A stretch of 64,000 bases of DNA from positions 51,765,295-51,829,294 of the forward strand of contig NC_085861.1 of the NCBI RefSeq assembly GCF_034702125.1, in the 5' to 3' direction. Under the pieces are notes generated by a model that saw only the letters and a program-made list of their open reading frames with translations, was not told where the DNA came from and ran no database searches. Position 1 is the stretch's first letter. The number at the start of each line of letters is the position of its first letter. Source of the stretch: Engraulis encrasicolus (lineage: Eukaryota > Chordata > Actinopteri > Clupeiformes > Engraulidae). The translations under genes and the position numbers were made by a program. Shown one piece after another: positions 35,761 to 47,830 of this stretch.

Positions 35761-35795
35761 AGGGAAGTCACAGATCATATGCCTGGCACCTCAAA

Positions 35796-35919
<124 letters not shown>

Positions 35920-36225
35920 CTGAGTACAAGAATCCAAGCCCAATGCCTGCTCTTTTCTTCTCTGGCATATGATGAGGTTATATAATGTGTGATGAAATCT
36001 ATCGGGTACAAACACTCAGCTCTGATGGCATCAGCTGAAACAAAAGGATTATGATGAGTCTCTCACGCTAGGCCTACAGCATGACCCCGACCTCCATGTG
36101 CTCTCTATGACCTCAGGCAACATGGCATCATCCAAAGCTTGAACCGGCAGCCAAGTGTTACAATGACCAATAGCGGTCTATTCATTAGTACATCATAAAC
36201 GAATCATTCACTCATCAAAAGACAC

Positions 36226-36470
36226 ATCATATTCATAACGTCATATCTACTAACCATAATTCTCTCTCTCTCACACTGTTTGTTGCAGCCTATTCTATCA
36301 TTACAACACAGCACGTTCCGAATTCACGTTCAATGAGGAGCAAACGTGATCATATTCATAACTTCATATCTACTAATCATAATTTTCTCTCTCTCCTGTT
36401 TGATGCAGCCTATTCACTTCTATCATTACAACACAGCAAATGCCGAATTCACGTTCAATGAGGAGCAACA
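36226..36470. repeat. tandem duplication of about 120 bp
   Basis: Two copies run from ATCATATTCATAACNTCATA to CACGTTCAATGAGGAGCAA (start about 36226 and 36350), with a few substitutions and small indels. Confidence 0.88.
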
Positions 36471-37004
36471 GTGAAGTGAAGCCATGGAACCCAGCCATTT
36501 AAAAGCAAGAAGCCTATACATTCATGAATTCTGAAAGTTCGTTTTTAATACCATTAGGCCTACTGATCCATAATAGCAATGTTCTCAAGGTCAGCCATGC
36601 GTTCCATTTGTCAGTAGCCCACCACGGATGCGCAACATTTGTTGCCCAGCATCCGCTTTCCCACACATTGTTACAAGTGAGGTTAAATTGTAGCCTAGAG
36701 TAGCCTAGTTCTAGAGGAATTCTGCCAAACAAATGGATACGTTGGTCAGAACGTACGTATCCACCTCGACTAAACTTTTGAACAATCGCGCTTTACAAGT
36801 GCATGGCGGCACGGCTGATACGAGAACTGATACACATTCTAGTTTAATTTCCCATCATCCTGTCGGTAGAGCTCCAGTTCTAATTGTGCCACACTGTAGA
36901 AAAAAACGTGTCATCCTCACATGTTGAAAAGGCGCATACGACTATTTGTACGCGCAGGTAGCTATTTGGCAAACTTCTAAAGGGTGAAAGTTTGCTTTAC
37001 TTAC

Positions 37005-37160
37005 AGTTATGTCGTTTCTCCAACTTTAACAGGGATCAAACAAAAGTCCTCCTTCAACTGCATCCAGCCCTTGTGTAACACAGCTCTGGGGTTTCTTCCT
37101 ACTTTATTGTTATCCTTAAAATGTTCCACTTCACAGCCGCCGCCGTCGTGCTCAGTGCGC
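37005..37160 (-). promoter_or_regulatory. candidate non-coding first exon/promoter (possibly trak1)
   Basis: On the minus strand a GC-rich start (CGGCGGCGGC near 37140) is followed by about 130 bp ending at a strong GTAAGT donor just below 37005. An ATG in the segment opens a 17-residue frame that stops before the donor, so the segment would be 5' UTR with a small upstream ORF. CpG content is higher here and for about 400 bp upstream than in the neighbouring sequence. It sits upstream of all trak1 exons and on the right strand, but no transcript evidence exists here. Confidence 0.25.
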
Positions 37161-37723
37161 GTGTAGTCAGCAAAAAATCTTCTGTATTCTCACATGTCCA
37201 GTATGAGTGAAGTTCTAAGGAAAAAAAATGCCCATCCAATTTAGATACTTAATGAAAAAAAACTAAAAAGGACCACTCATTCACTTTAGCCTGCTAACCA
37301 ACTAGCTGACGAACGAGTTCTGTTTAGGTCGTATGGAGAGACAGACAGATTCCCACAAGTTGCGTTTCGCGCGTAACAGTTTCACATTCTGTTTCGTATA
37401 GAAAAATAGTTTAGGATCAGGCAAAATGAAATGTCAGGTGGCACGGAGGTTATTTCAGAAGCCGGTGCTTTTCCACGCTTCTCGCCAGAGCCCCCTCTAG
37501 GCTGAATCTCAAAATTCAGAGAGGCAAGCTGGTAATGACGTCACTGCCATTCACCGCTGGATGTTTTTTTCCGTTTGTTTGCTTGGGGTTTAGGGTTTGC
37601 ATTAACTATTACAAGCACAAGGTTAAATAATAAATCTGGCATAAACTACAAGAACGGGTTAAGATAGTCTAGTCTACCTGTGTCATTTTTTTTGCTAAGA
37701 AAACGAGGACTCCATATTGACCA

Positions 37724-37726
<3 letters not shown>

Positions 37727-37754
<28 letters not shown>

Positions 37755-37940
37755 GGGGGGGGGGGGGGCTTTTCAAGCATTGTTTATGTTTCATGAGCCA
37801 GGATAGTGAAGGACAGACAGGAAGCCAGTTGGAAGAGAGAGATGGGGAAGGGCTGGCAAAGGACCCGGGTTGGGAGTCGAACCTGTGTCGGCAGCATGGC
37901 AGATGAGTACCCTACCATTAGGCCACGGTAGAGACCTGGT
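37727..37940 (-). repeat. tRNA-derived SINE
   Basis: On the minus strand the head GTGGCCTAATGGTAGGGTAC carries an A-box-like motif. The B box is GGTTCGACTCC, a pyrimidine-rich body follows, and the 3' end is an oligo-C/poly-A run (37731-37768 on the plus strand as T then G). Confidence 0.88.
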
Positions 37941-38319
37941 TTAGTCCTAGACTGGTTCTCAAAATACTCCCCAGATGAACTTAGCTATATTATATATTCA
38001 TATTATTGTTCGCCCACTCTATCTCATCAAGATAATGGCCATAAGCTTACATTTTCCCCCAACAGAAAATATGCCCAGAAGACCAGCTCTCAGTTATACA
38101 GAGAAACTAAAAAAAACTGCCTAAAGGAGAAAAAACACTAGAGAAGAGCTTTGCCACTTAACCTTAGGCCTTTTACCAGCTACTACAACTATTGATACTA
38201 AAACACGCAACAACAAAAACACTGTTCATAATCCTCAGACATAATAGCCTACACTAAAATCCAGCAGCCTTGTATGACCAGGCAGGCAGGTGTCCAATGC
38301 GCATGGTCTTTCTTCTTCT

Positions 38320-39031
38320 TAAGTTCTTCCTTCAGTAACATCACCAAATCCGCCTTCTTCCACCTCAAAAACATCTGCAGACTCCGACCCTCACTGTCAG
38401 ACACTGTTGATGAGACTCTGATACAAGCCTTCATCACCTCCCGTCTGGACTGCTGTAATGGTGTCCTCTATGGTCTTCCCGCCAAAGCACTGGACAGGTT
38501 ACAGCGTGTCCAAAACTCGGCTGCCAGGGTCCTCACACACACGAAGCGGTGGCAACACATTACCCACTCACTCAAGCAGCTTCACTGGCTCCCGGTGAAG
38601 TCACGCATCACCTATAAAATCTTACTCCCCACTTACAAATCCCTTAATTCTCTTGCTCCTCAGTACCTCTCGGATCTCATCCAGCATCCCTCCCAACCAA
38701 GATCCCTGAGGTCCTCTAGCAAGGAACCGTTTGTCATCCCTCGTTCCAGGCTACGGACCTTTTGTGACAGAGCCTTCTGTGTTGCTGCCCCCACCCTTTG
38801 GAACAGTCTACCTCTCCATGTCCGTCAAGCCCCTACACTGGCTACTTTCAAAAAGCACCTAAAATCACACTTATTCACTGAGGCCTATGGTTAACCACCC
38901 TGCCCCAACCCCACCTCTACCCCTCCTCCTCTCCTCTCTCTCTATTCCCCTGCTAACTCTCCTTTTGTAAAGCGACCTTGGGTTACTTGAAAGGCGCTAT
39001 ATAAAACCAAGTTATTATTATTATTATTATT
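38320..39031 (+). mobile_element. L2-type LINE 3' fragment
   Basis: The reading frame to the stop near 38894 encodes the reverse transcriptase C-terminal region seen in L2/CR1-clade LINEs: ITKSAFFHLKNI, SRLDCCNGVLYGLP, LQRVQNSAARVLT, LHWLPVKSRITYK, APTLWNSLP. The 3' end GGCGCTATATAAAACCAAG plus (TTA)n is the L2 tail. It is 5'-truncated, and the missing N-terminal domains make it inactive. Confidence 0.93.
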
Positions 39032-39524
39032 TAAGTTGATAAACCACAAGATGCTTTTAGAAACATATCAGGTTGCAAGTTTATTGCTTCAACGTCCATT
39101 TAATATTCCTTTTAATTTCTACAAAAAGATGTTACATCCACCGTCACAAATGAACATATTGTTTCTGAATAGCCACTTTCAACCTAGCGTAACGAGCCCA
39201 CCAATCTCTACTCTTTTCATTCCTAGCTAATGACAGTTGCTACAGAAAGCTCCTCAGAAAAGATGAAAAGTCAATGATATGCCTAGGCCTACGCTACGTG
39301 TATGAATGTAGAGGTAGGCCTTATTGCACACTGGCAATAGGCCTATAGGATGTTTGTCTACACAGGAACCAGTCAAGCTTTTATTAAAAAGTAAAATATC
39401 TTTTCATACCTAGGTTTTTACTTTAACCGGCTTGTATCCTGATCTCCATTCACTAATCATTAGGTTGCATACTGTATATCTCAGTTACTATGAAAATGTC
39501 AATGGCATCTACTATCTACTTGTA

Positions 39525-39927
39525 TAGAGCTTGAAAGTCCCGCCCCTTAATTCCGCATTTCACGGGACCTAAGCTGACCATCTAACAACATGGTAGCGAG
39601 TAAATATCTTCCGATCTCAGTCATTATATGCGCTGGGCTCCAAATATGCTGTTTAAGAGGCTAGATAAAGATTATTCATGCAGAAGCATCAATGTTTTGT
39701 TCCGAGGCCGTCTACATGAAAAATGTGAAGAAACACAGCTTTCTAAAAAGTTTGGGGGTTCGTACGAAAAATTTAACAAAAATATTAGAAACAACATATG
39801 TGGAGCTCGTGGCACAACTCGAAGGGGATCGAAATATAATTTTAATACATGAATTACATGCTAAGATTTTCAGCTAAAAATGCTGTTGAGGTCCCATGAA
39901 ATTGGGGGAAGTGACGTCACTTTCAAG
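39525..39927. mobile_element. candidate MITE, about 400 bp
   Basis: ATAGAGCTTGAAAGT on the left is repeated inverted as ACTTTCAAGCTCTAT on the right. The small open frames inside resemble no protein I know. No TSD was resolved. Confidence 0.55.
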
Positions 39928-40763
39928 CTCTATCCAGTGCCATGTCACATGCATCCCATCAGAGAACATCTAACCTATGAGAACGGTATCTCTCATTGGC
40001 ACCCATTATAGCCCCGTTGGCGAACGCAGCCAAGTGAAAGATGAATGGGAGCCTATTGGGCTAAATTTCTTAGCAGGGATTTGTGACGGTTCAGTTCTCT
40101 GGTTTGTAAAGATGTGTGCACATTCTGTACCTTATCATGGAAGTTGTATTAGAAGTGAAGTGAAAGGTTCCTTGAATGACTTTGTTCTCCCAAAGACTTG
40201 TTAGTTTTGACCTGCAACACGCTAGCATTCAGCTAATAGGCTACCTGCTGGCTGAGGAATGTCTGCGACTATTTACGACCAGAGCTGACGACAGACGTAC
40301 TCTGACTGATCCTCACAGAGACATCTACTGTACGGTCACACACATCAAAACCCCCCACCACTGTCCAACATGTTAATTGAAGGTTCCCAAATCCTTAAGG
40401 ATGAGCGCTGTCATTTCCTTTACCCCCTTTACACTTACCGCTTTTCCACCACCTTAAATGCAATAAATAACAGGTGTCCGCAACAATCCAAACATTACTT
40501 AAACACATCGACATCTGAAGTCAGACTTAAAACTACAACACAAATGGTGAAGTGCCGTGAATTCGATTGTCACGTGTTGTGTCATTGCTACGGTTTAAAT
40601 AAGGGTAATTTCCAAGAATCTAACACTTGACAAGATGCAAACATGTCAGCAAATGCTTTCACTTACTTCTATCTATCGAACGGGACTTCATTCTTTCCAG
40701 GGAAAAAAATACACAGGCAGATACAATTATTAGAAGCTTACAGCCCCATTGGGACCCATTCAT
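39928..40763. other. no gene seen
   Basis: No recognisable exon or element. Confidence 0.4.
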
Positions 40764-40934
40764 TATATCCCCGAAACGCGGAGCGTCGGGGATGTAATGA
40801 TTTTGCGTGCACCGCCGCCGCGTCAGCGTGCGCCGCGTCCGCGTCCGCCGCCGCGTCCGCCGCCGCCGCCGCGTCCGCCGCCGCGTCCGCCGCCGCGTAA
40901 GGTCTTTCGTGTTAACGCGATAACTTTTTAACGG

Positions 40935-41487
40935 ATGTTTGGATTTGTCCCAGATTTTTTGGGTGAATGCTCTAGGGCAGGTTCATGAACTGATTCGAGT
41001 TTGGAGGTCAACACTTTCAAGATGGCTGAATTCAAGATGGCCGAATTTTTGTTTGGTCCATAACTTCTGACCGGGTGGATGGATTTGTCCCAGATTTGGT
41101 GTGTGAATGCTCTAGGGTAGGTTCATGAACTGCTACTAGTTGGGAGGTCAACACTTTCAAGATGGCTGAATTCAAGATGGCCGAATTTTAGTTTGGTCCA
41201 TAACTTCTGACCGGGTGGGTGGATTTGTCCCAGATTTGGTGTGTGAATGCTCTGGGGTAGGTTCATGAACTGATTCGAGTTTGGAGGTCAACACTTTCAA
41301 GATGGCTGAATTCAAGATGGCCGAATTATTGTTTGGCCCATAACTACTGACCGGGTGGATGGATTTTTCCCAGATTTTGTGTGTGAATGCTTTAGGGTAG
41401 GTTCATGAACTGATTCGAGTTTGGAAGACAACACTTTCAAAATGGCGGAATTTTCATTTGGCCCATAACTTCTGACTGGGTGGATTG
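40935..41487 (+). repeat. 139-bp tandem repeat inside the ATATCCCC element
   Basis: Each unit carries GGATTTGTCCCAGATTTGGT, GGTTCATGAACTG and TTCAAGATGGCTGAATTC. Unit starts are about 40940, 41080, 41219 and 41358. The last unit is shortened where the nested MITE inserted. Confidence 0.92.
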
Positions 41488-41495
41488 ATTTGCCC

Positions 41496-41832
41496 GGTAA
41501 CACCGTATTTTAATGGTTCACCATTTCAGTGAATCTACCATATTAGGTACAGTGTAATAACCAATGTAACAATATTTAATACCATGTAATACTAGTGTAA
41601 TACCAGTGTAACAATATGCAATATCAGGTACAGTGTAATAACGAGTGTAACAGTATGCAATACCATGTAATATAGTGTAATACCAGTGTAAACATATGCA
41701 ATACCATGTAATACCACTTACGCACAAACACATGATGTAAGTAAAAAATTACATTGTATTAAATATTGTTACACTGGTTATTACACTGTACCTAATGTGG
41801 TATATCCACTGAACCATTAAAACAGTATTACC
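41496..41832. mobile_element. nested foldback MITE with 8-bp TSD
   Basis: The ends GGTAACACCGTATTTTAATGG and its inverse (..TTAAAACAGTATTACC) form arms of about 100 nt. A perfect 8-bp duplication ATTTGCCC lies at 41488-41495 and 41833-41840. The centre contains repeated GTAATACCAGTGTAACAATA motifs. The TSD length suggests hAT, but the terminus is not the usual CAG or TAG. Confidence 0.88.
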
Positions 41833-42213
41833 ATTTGCCCCATTTTTTGCTTCATTTTCACAATAGTCGTTTGGTTTTAAGCCTATGCACGTCATGTCAC
41901 GTCTGTATGTATCATATACGTTTACGAAATGGTGGACGGGAGTGGTAGGAATGATGGAGGACTGGAAGCGTCGCGTTTCGGGGATATACCTTAAGCAGTC
42001 GAAGGCGACTGCACAGGCAGTCTAGTTATTTACAGTACTTGGCTGCGAGAACATAGCTGCAGTGCCACTCCTGGCCACCAGCCTGTGACCATTCTCATAT
42101 ACATTCTCTGATCCCATGTTGCCTCTGCCCAGATTGAGTTGGGCAGGAGCCCTCTCCCAGCAGCCCTCCTCAGGGGAGGAGTCTCTCATTTCCATGTATT
42201 TTATACTGTACAT

Positions 42214-42300
42214 CAGAGATAGGCAACTGGAGGCCCGGGGGCCATATGCGACCCATCTGCTCATTCAGTGTTGCCTGATTATCATTGACTTTCAAATCTC
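42214..42300. mobile_element. hAT-like MITE fragment
   Basis: CAGAGATAGGCAACTGGAGG followed by CCCGGGGGCC resembles the left end of the CAGGGATG-type hAT elements. No right end was found. Confidence 0.45.
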
Positions 42301-44468
42301 GTACCGAGATGTTGGTTTGACCAAGAAGATTACATTGTTTCCCAAACGGCCTGGTTAACCCACCTCCCTCGGTATGCTACTGGTCCAGGCCAGAAAAGGC
42401 AGTGCCGAAGTTTAAACCAAATGTTTTCTTAGTCCCAATAGAACACCTCTGCTTAAACCACATCACTGCCTTGAACAGGCTGTTGGAGCAACTCAAAGTG
42501 AATTGCTTCCTGACAAAGTGGGTGGAGCTCCCAATTTCTCCAGAGTGAAACAATATTTGTATTGCTCCTGGCCTGACCAGAAGCAACGCCGAAGGTGTTG
42601 TGTCACTAGGAGGGCATGGCCTGGCTACACTCAAAGCAGCCCATAGATAAAACAGTAATTAAAAAAAGAATGACCACATTTTTAAATGACTCTACTGAAT
42701 CAATTATGTTGTAATTATACTGTTGACCAATAGAGTTCACTTCTATTTCTTCCAAACAATATTGTAAGTGAGCAACCGATTGCACCTCGAACTCTGCGAG
42801 TTGCAGTCAGATCCGTGATCATGTGGCCCTCCCGATGATGGCGATGAAAAAATAATACTGTGTAGACCTTTGTGCACTGTATACGGCTCCATTGTCTTGT
42901 CCTATTGTGTGCCCTTTTTAAAAAAGACATATTATGTTAAACAACACAGCAAGATTTGAACAGGCGCTATTGCCACAAAAGCGACTTAATACTCTGACCA
43001 TTATGTTGATAATCCTCAGTTCCTACAGTATCTGCTGCTGTCATCCAATTGACCCTGCCCTAGACTGACTATATAGTGTACTGTCAGAGTCAACAAGCAT
43101 GCTTTGCACCACCCATTGGTGCAAACCCCTTCTCCTGATTTACACTGAGCTTCATTGTTTTGCCTGCCCCTTCTGCTGGACTAACCAGCCACACCGTCGT
43201 CCCCAGTCAACACTGTCATCTGTGTTGAAAGACAGACCTACAGTATGTTGTTTACATAGAATTAACACTTTTCCAAAGCTTTTAAAGGCGGTCTGATTCA
43301 GTTGTAGACAAAAGGAGATTGGAAAGCTACTTTATCGGATTCTTACATTAGGTGTAGAATAGTACAAAAAAAATCAGCCGTCAAAACAGTTGGGGAGGGT
43401 CAGTGGAAGCCAGCAAATAAGACTTACTGAGGACACTAACAGTTAATTACATTAACTGATAAGATGATATGTTAAAAAAAATCTGTGTTCTTTCCTAAGT
43501 TCTTTCTTAAGTTCTTTTCTCATGTTTTCCCAAGCTAATTGCCCTTAATATGTTGCAATATTGAAGTCCCTCCTTCAAAATAAATTGTCTGAGTGGCTTC
43601 TTATGCTGTTTAAAACCCATGCATAATATCATTCAGCATTATGTTTAACTGTACTGTACATATGAGTTACAAAAAAACTAGTCAAGACATGAATGTAGCC
43701 CCATGCCACCATAGAGGCTCACTTTTGAACCTAGCACCAAAACAAGTTTAAGGATTTGTTTGCTCTGTAGCATAGAGAGAGCAAGTATTATTTTTATTTT
43801 TTAAATGTTTGACTTATGTAATCACAGGACAGTTTATCATATCTTCCTGGTCCATTTCGAGTGAGCTTGGGCACATAGAAGACAAACTTTTGCATTTGTA
43901 CATGTGGAACACTCAACAATATGGTCAACTTTTCATTATCTTTAGTTGTGGGAGTGCCAGAGTAAAACTAAAGATGATGTGTATTTCATGATCTCATAAA
44001 CCTATACCCAGACTTTAATGACAGAAATACATACATTGCCATACAAAGGTAATGCAATATTTTTTTACGTAATAACTAAGTAATTAATCCCTCCTGTTTG
44101 TGATGGTCTTATACCTGGACATTCATGTTGTTGCCAGTCAATATACTGTATGCACTGAGTAGTAAGAAGTGGTAAGAAAAAGAAAGACATTGATATTCTT
44201 CATAAATGCAGAAAGAATCCATACAAGAGGCACAAGGGATTGCTGCTCTCTCCCCACATGGATGTGATGTGATATCTTACCATATGTCAGGAGAAGGTGG
44301 GGGCAGATCCAGCATGTGGCCAAGGGGTTAACATGAGACAAGTCAGATATTATGCCGGTGTCTTGCAACGCTGCCTCTCTCTACATAGCGGCATTGGAAA
44401 AATGAGGCCAAATCGACCAGCCATATGTGTTCTGTGTGTGTGTATTGCTGTCTGCACCTGGTGTCACT
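42301..44468. other. no gene seen
   Basis: No recognisable exon or bounded element. Confidence 0.4.
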
Positions 44469-44892
44469 GGGGATGTCGTGCCAAAAAGCGAGTCCCTGCC
44501 AGAACACGAGTGCCCTCATTGAAACCAATGGAAACCAATGACCAATTTTTCAGATATTTTTTACCCATTTTTGCCGATAAATCCAACACAATTTAAGATG
44601 GAAAGCCTATCAATAAAGCATCTACATTCCTTCTGGAAGTATTACAAAGAACTGGTTACAATTTCGGTATTATTTCCATAAAAGAATCTAAGAATTGTCA
44701 TAACAAATGATACAGTTTCATTCAAATAGCTCATATTAAGTGGAGGACGAGTACTGTTTCATAAGCATATTTTTAGTTCATAAATTATGTAATTAATTCT
44801 GCAAAAAATAGTATAATTTTCCCTCAAAACTTCATTGGTTTCAATGAGGGCACTCGTGTTTTGGCAGGCACTCGCTTTTTGGCACGACAGGG
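44469..44892. mobile_element. unclassified element with about 55-bp inverted repeats
   Basis: TCGTGCCAAAAAGCGAGTCC through CACTCGTG.. (reverse) pairs with the right end, which reads CACTCGCTTTTTGGCACGA. The arms (44475-44530 and 44834-44888) are nearly identical. The interior is AT-rich and non-coding. Confidence 0.85.
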
Positions 44893-47330
44893 ACACCAAG
44901 AGGGGCACACAGGGGGTACGGGGCCCACGAGGCCAGCGAGCCCCCACCTCAGCAAGTCTTTCACATTAGGTAAATTAATATGGGCTGGGCCACATGCACT
45001 CCAGCACGTAGTGTAGTATCATACTGAACCTCGTCAGTCGACTCTGTGACGTGTAACATTGTAAGTGAAGGACTTAAGGTGATGTAATTGATATGCAAAA
45101 ACCAACTGAGTGTGTGTGTGTGTGTGTGTGTGTTAATTTGTAACTGATATGCTATATGCCAAACCAAATGAGATTGCGTGTGTGTGGTGGATTTGATATC
45201 CGAAACAGAAACAGCTGAAGTAGTAGTGTACGTGTTGTGCATGAATGGTGTGTAACATGTGGCGTTCGTCCTACGTGCTGGACATTGTGTCTGCGTGTGT
45301 GCTTATGACTGTCTGTGTGTGGGTCTACATGACATATGTCTGTGTGTGTGTGGTGTTGCTAAAATATCTGTGCTCGTGGACTACGTGCCGTATTCAGTCC
45401 GTAACATCTCCTGCAGGATTAGAATTTAATCCCTCCATATACAAGGACCTGGTCTCTCTCTCTCTCTGCCTTCAATGCATAACTTTATGCCCATTAATAC
45501 CTATGGTGTTTTAGTGATGCTTCGGCACCATGAATTAGCTGGGCATTAGCCTAGCTCAGCATCTTTTTAAAATATTGCATTGTATGAAAATCTTCGTAAA
45601 TTAATTTAGAGTTATTTTGCAATTTACAGCCAAAGTCAACCATATACTCTAACTTGCCATCAGCTGATACCGATATAGCCACCTGTCCATTTCGTGAATG
45701 TGAGTAGCCAGTGGGAATTAGAAAAAAAAAGTTGATATCCAGGCTGGCTACAGTTCTTAGCTCATTAACATGCGTCATTGACATTTGGAAACAGTCATTG
45801 GCGCTAATAACAGCAGGATGCGTCTTACCTGAGAAAGTGTTTTTTTTTTTGCATAATCCAAACTCATTAGGCCTACACAGTAAAAATGATCCCAAATAGC
45901 TCCAGATAGAGATCTATCATGATCTCAAATCTCCTCACTCCCAACAACCATAACAGAATTGTGTTATGACCAATTTATTGGTAACATTTAGTGCCCATTT
46001 CTTTTCAATGTAGAGTCAAACATGACACTGTTCTTGTTCACGAGCAGAATGAGGTGAATAGTATGTGCATGCCACATCACATTGCACACGTGGCCAAACT
46101 TATCTAACTCTCCATCACTGCCATGCACACGCTCTAAAAACCATCCATTTGGGGATTGAGTGCAGGTCAGGGCACTGTTCTGTGGGGGATTACAAAAGAA
46201 CTGATCATTGTTGCCAGTGAGCCAGTGGAGTGTAAACACAGTGGCCACTGCCATGCACACACACGCACACACTCGTCAGGATACCGTACACAAACTCTCT
46301 CTCTCTCTCGCACACACACACGCAGGATGTGAATGTCAGTGGATCTGTATCAGTGTCGGCTTGAATGTGTCTCTCCTGGTGTCAGCTGTTATCAGTGTGG
46401 TAGTGTGCAGGCAATCTGGCAATCTGTGGGCAGTGAAGTATACCTCAGCCCTCTGGAATGTGCCAGAGCTGCCTGCCCGCCTGCCTCGTTCACTGCCAGC
46501 CAGATCTACATTATAACAGAGCTGTATGTTAGGCGCCATCCGCTGTTTAATATGGGAACTACAGGGTCTGTGGTGAAGGCCGCACGAAGCAGCCATTGCT
46601 ATCTTCTTCCCAGCACATTGTTTGTCTGCTAGAAACGTAGGTCTACTGTAGATAACAATAGCAATAGCAATATGATTTCTATAGCACATTATCATACACA
46701 ACTGTCATTCAATGTGCTAGAGAGAAAAGAGAGAGAAGAGAGAGGAAACATATCAGAGATAGTATGGGGATAGCTAACTTTCATCAAAGGCAGATGGAAA
46801 TAAATCTGTAATAATAATAATAATTTCTTTTTAAAAGATGATACTATTGAGGCAGTTCTAATTACATAGGAGATGAGAGATAAGAGATGTACCTGCTGCC
46901 ACAATTCTGTGGGTTGGACCAGAACTGAAGATCGCTTTTCCAATGAAAGGTGAAGTGTCTACAAACCAAATAAACAGAGTAGCAAAAAACTCCTCTGACT
47001 GCATGTTTCCTTTTCGATGAATTACATAAATATGGAATGCATTCTGATAAAACATACAGGAACAAAGAAAAGCACTCGCATTCATACACACATATTCAGA
47101 CAAATTCTGAGTGCCTTATGAGTTTATCATATCATCAATGTTGTTCTTCTTCAGCTGGGTATGTCAGATCCTTGCACATTCTGAGTCTGACATAAGACAT
47201 AAGACTTCATTAAGAAAAAATCTTCACGAGTAAAGAGGCCTGGAAAACGGGACTGTGAAATGTACACTGGAGTACACAGCCAGATCATCAGACAGTGTGG
47301 TATCAACACCTTCACAATAACCCTTAAACT
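44893..47330. other. no gene confirmed
   Basis: Short (TG)n at 45111-45133. Minus-strand open frames at 45551-45895 and 45988-46272 have ordinary amino-acid composition, and the latter is followed by an AATAAA, but neither matches a family I know. They are not annotated as genes. Confidence 0.4.
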
Positions 47331-47830
47331 GCACTGTGTAATATTTTGAGTAGTTTATTTCCAGAATTCATGTTGCCCATTCACAAATTTTACCTTTTTT
47401 ATGAATATTTATATTAAGTATAAATTATTTTAAGTATTCATTATGATCAGGAAAATTGCACTTTTCATACATGAAAAGGGGGATAATCTCCATGTCCGCC
47501 ATTTTGATGTCCAAAAATGGACATTTTTAGCTGCAAAGTGTACTGTCATTTGGACATACTAGTAAATATTAATTTATTACTTCGTAAATATTCATGAAAA
47601 GATCAAATTTTACAATTGGCAGCAAAGTTTCAGTGACCAGCATAGTTGTAATACCTACTCCTACTTTGTCTCGGCGAAGGTAATTAGAAATCACATGTAG
47701 AAAAACAGACAAAGCATACAAAGCATACAAATACATGAATTGATTAAGGTGTTGTGGTGGAACTTCTGAGGTCCTCAGTTAGCACAACACCATAAAAATG
47801 GCTGAAATGTCAAGCCGTGTTACCGTCAAT
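47331..47830. mobile_element. possible MITE remnant
   Basis: AAACTGCACTGTGTAATATT followed by AT-rich sequence with GTCCGCCATTTTGA and CATTTTTAGCTGCAAA resembles a repeat common in fish genomes. This is recalled, not searched. Ends are not resolved. Confidence 0.35.

Larger units (their letters stand above)
40764..41988. mobile_element. 1.2-kb ATATCCCC inverted-terminal-repeat element
   Basis: The left terminus TATATCCCCGAAACGC and its exact inverse GCGTTTCGGGGATATA at 41973-41988 bound the element. Inside are a CCGCCG/CCGCGT array (about 40808-40900), four or more tandem units of about 139 bp (40935-41487), and a nested MITE at 41496-41832. The repeat-driven open frames are not genes. A truncated relative is at 15873-16110. 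The superfamily is unknown. Confidence 0.8.

Noticed and set aside
40800..40905. Possible CpG-island promoter
   Set aside because: The CpG density comes from a simple CCGCCG/CCGCGT array inside a mobile element.
45551..46272. Two minus-strand open frames (114 and 94 residues), the right-hand one followed by AATAAA
   Set aside because: Composition is protein-like, but there is no recognised family, no convincing splice pairing, and frames of this size are expected by chance in AT-rich DNA.
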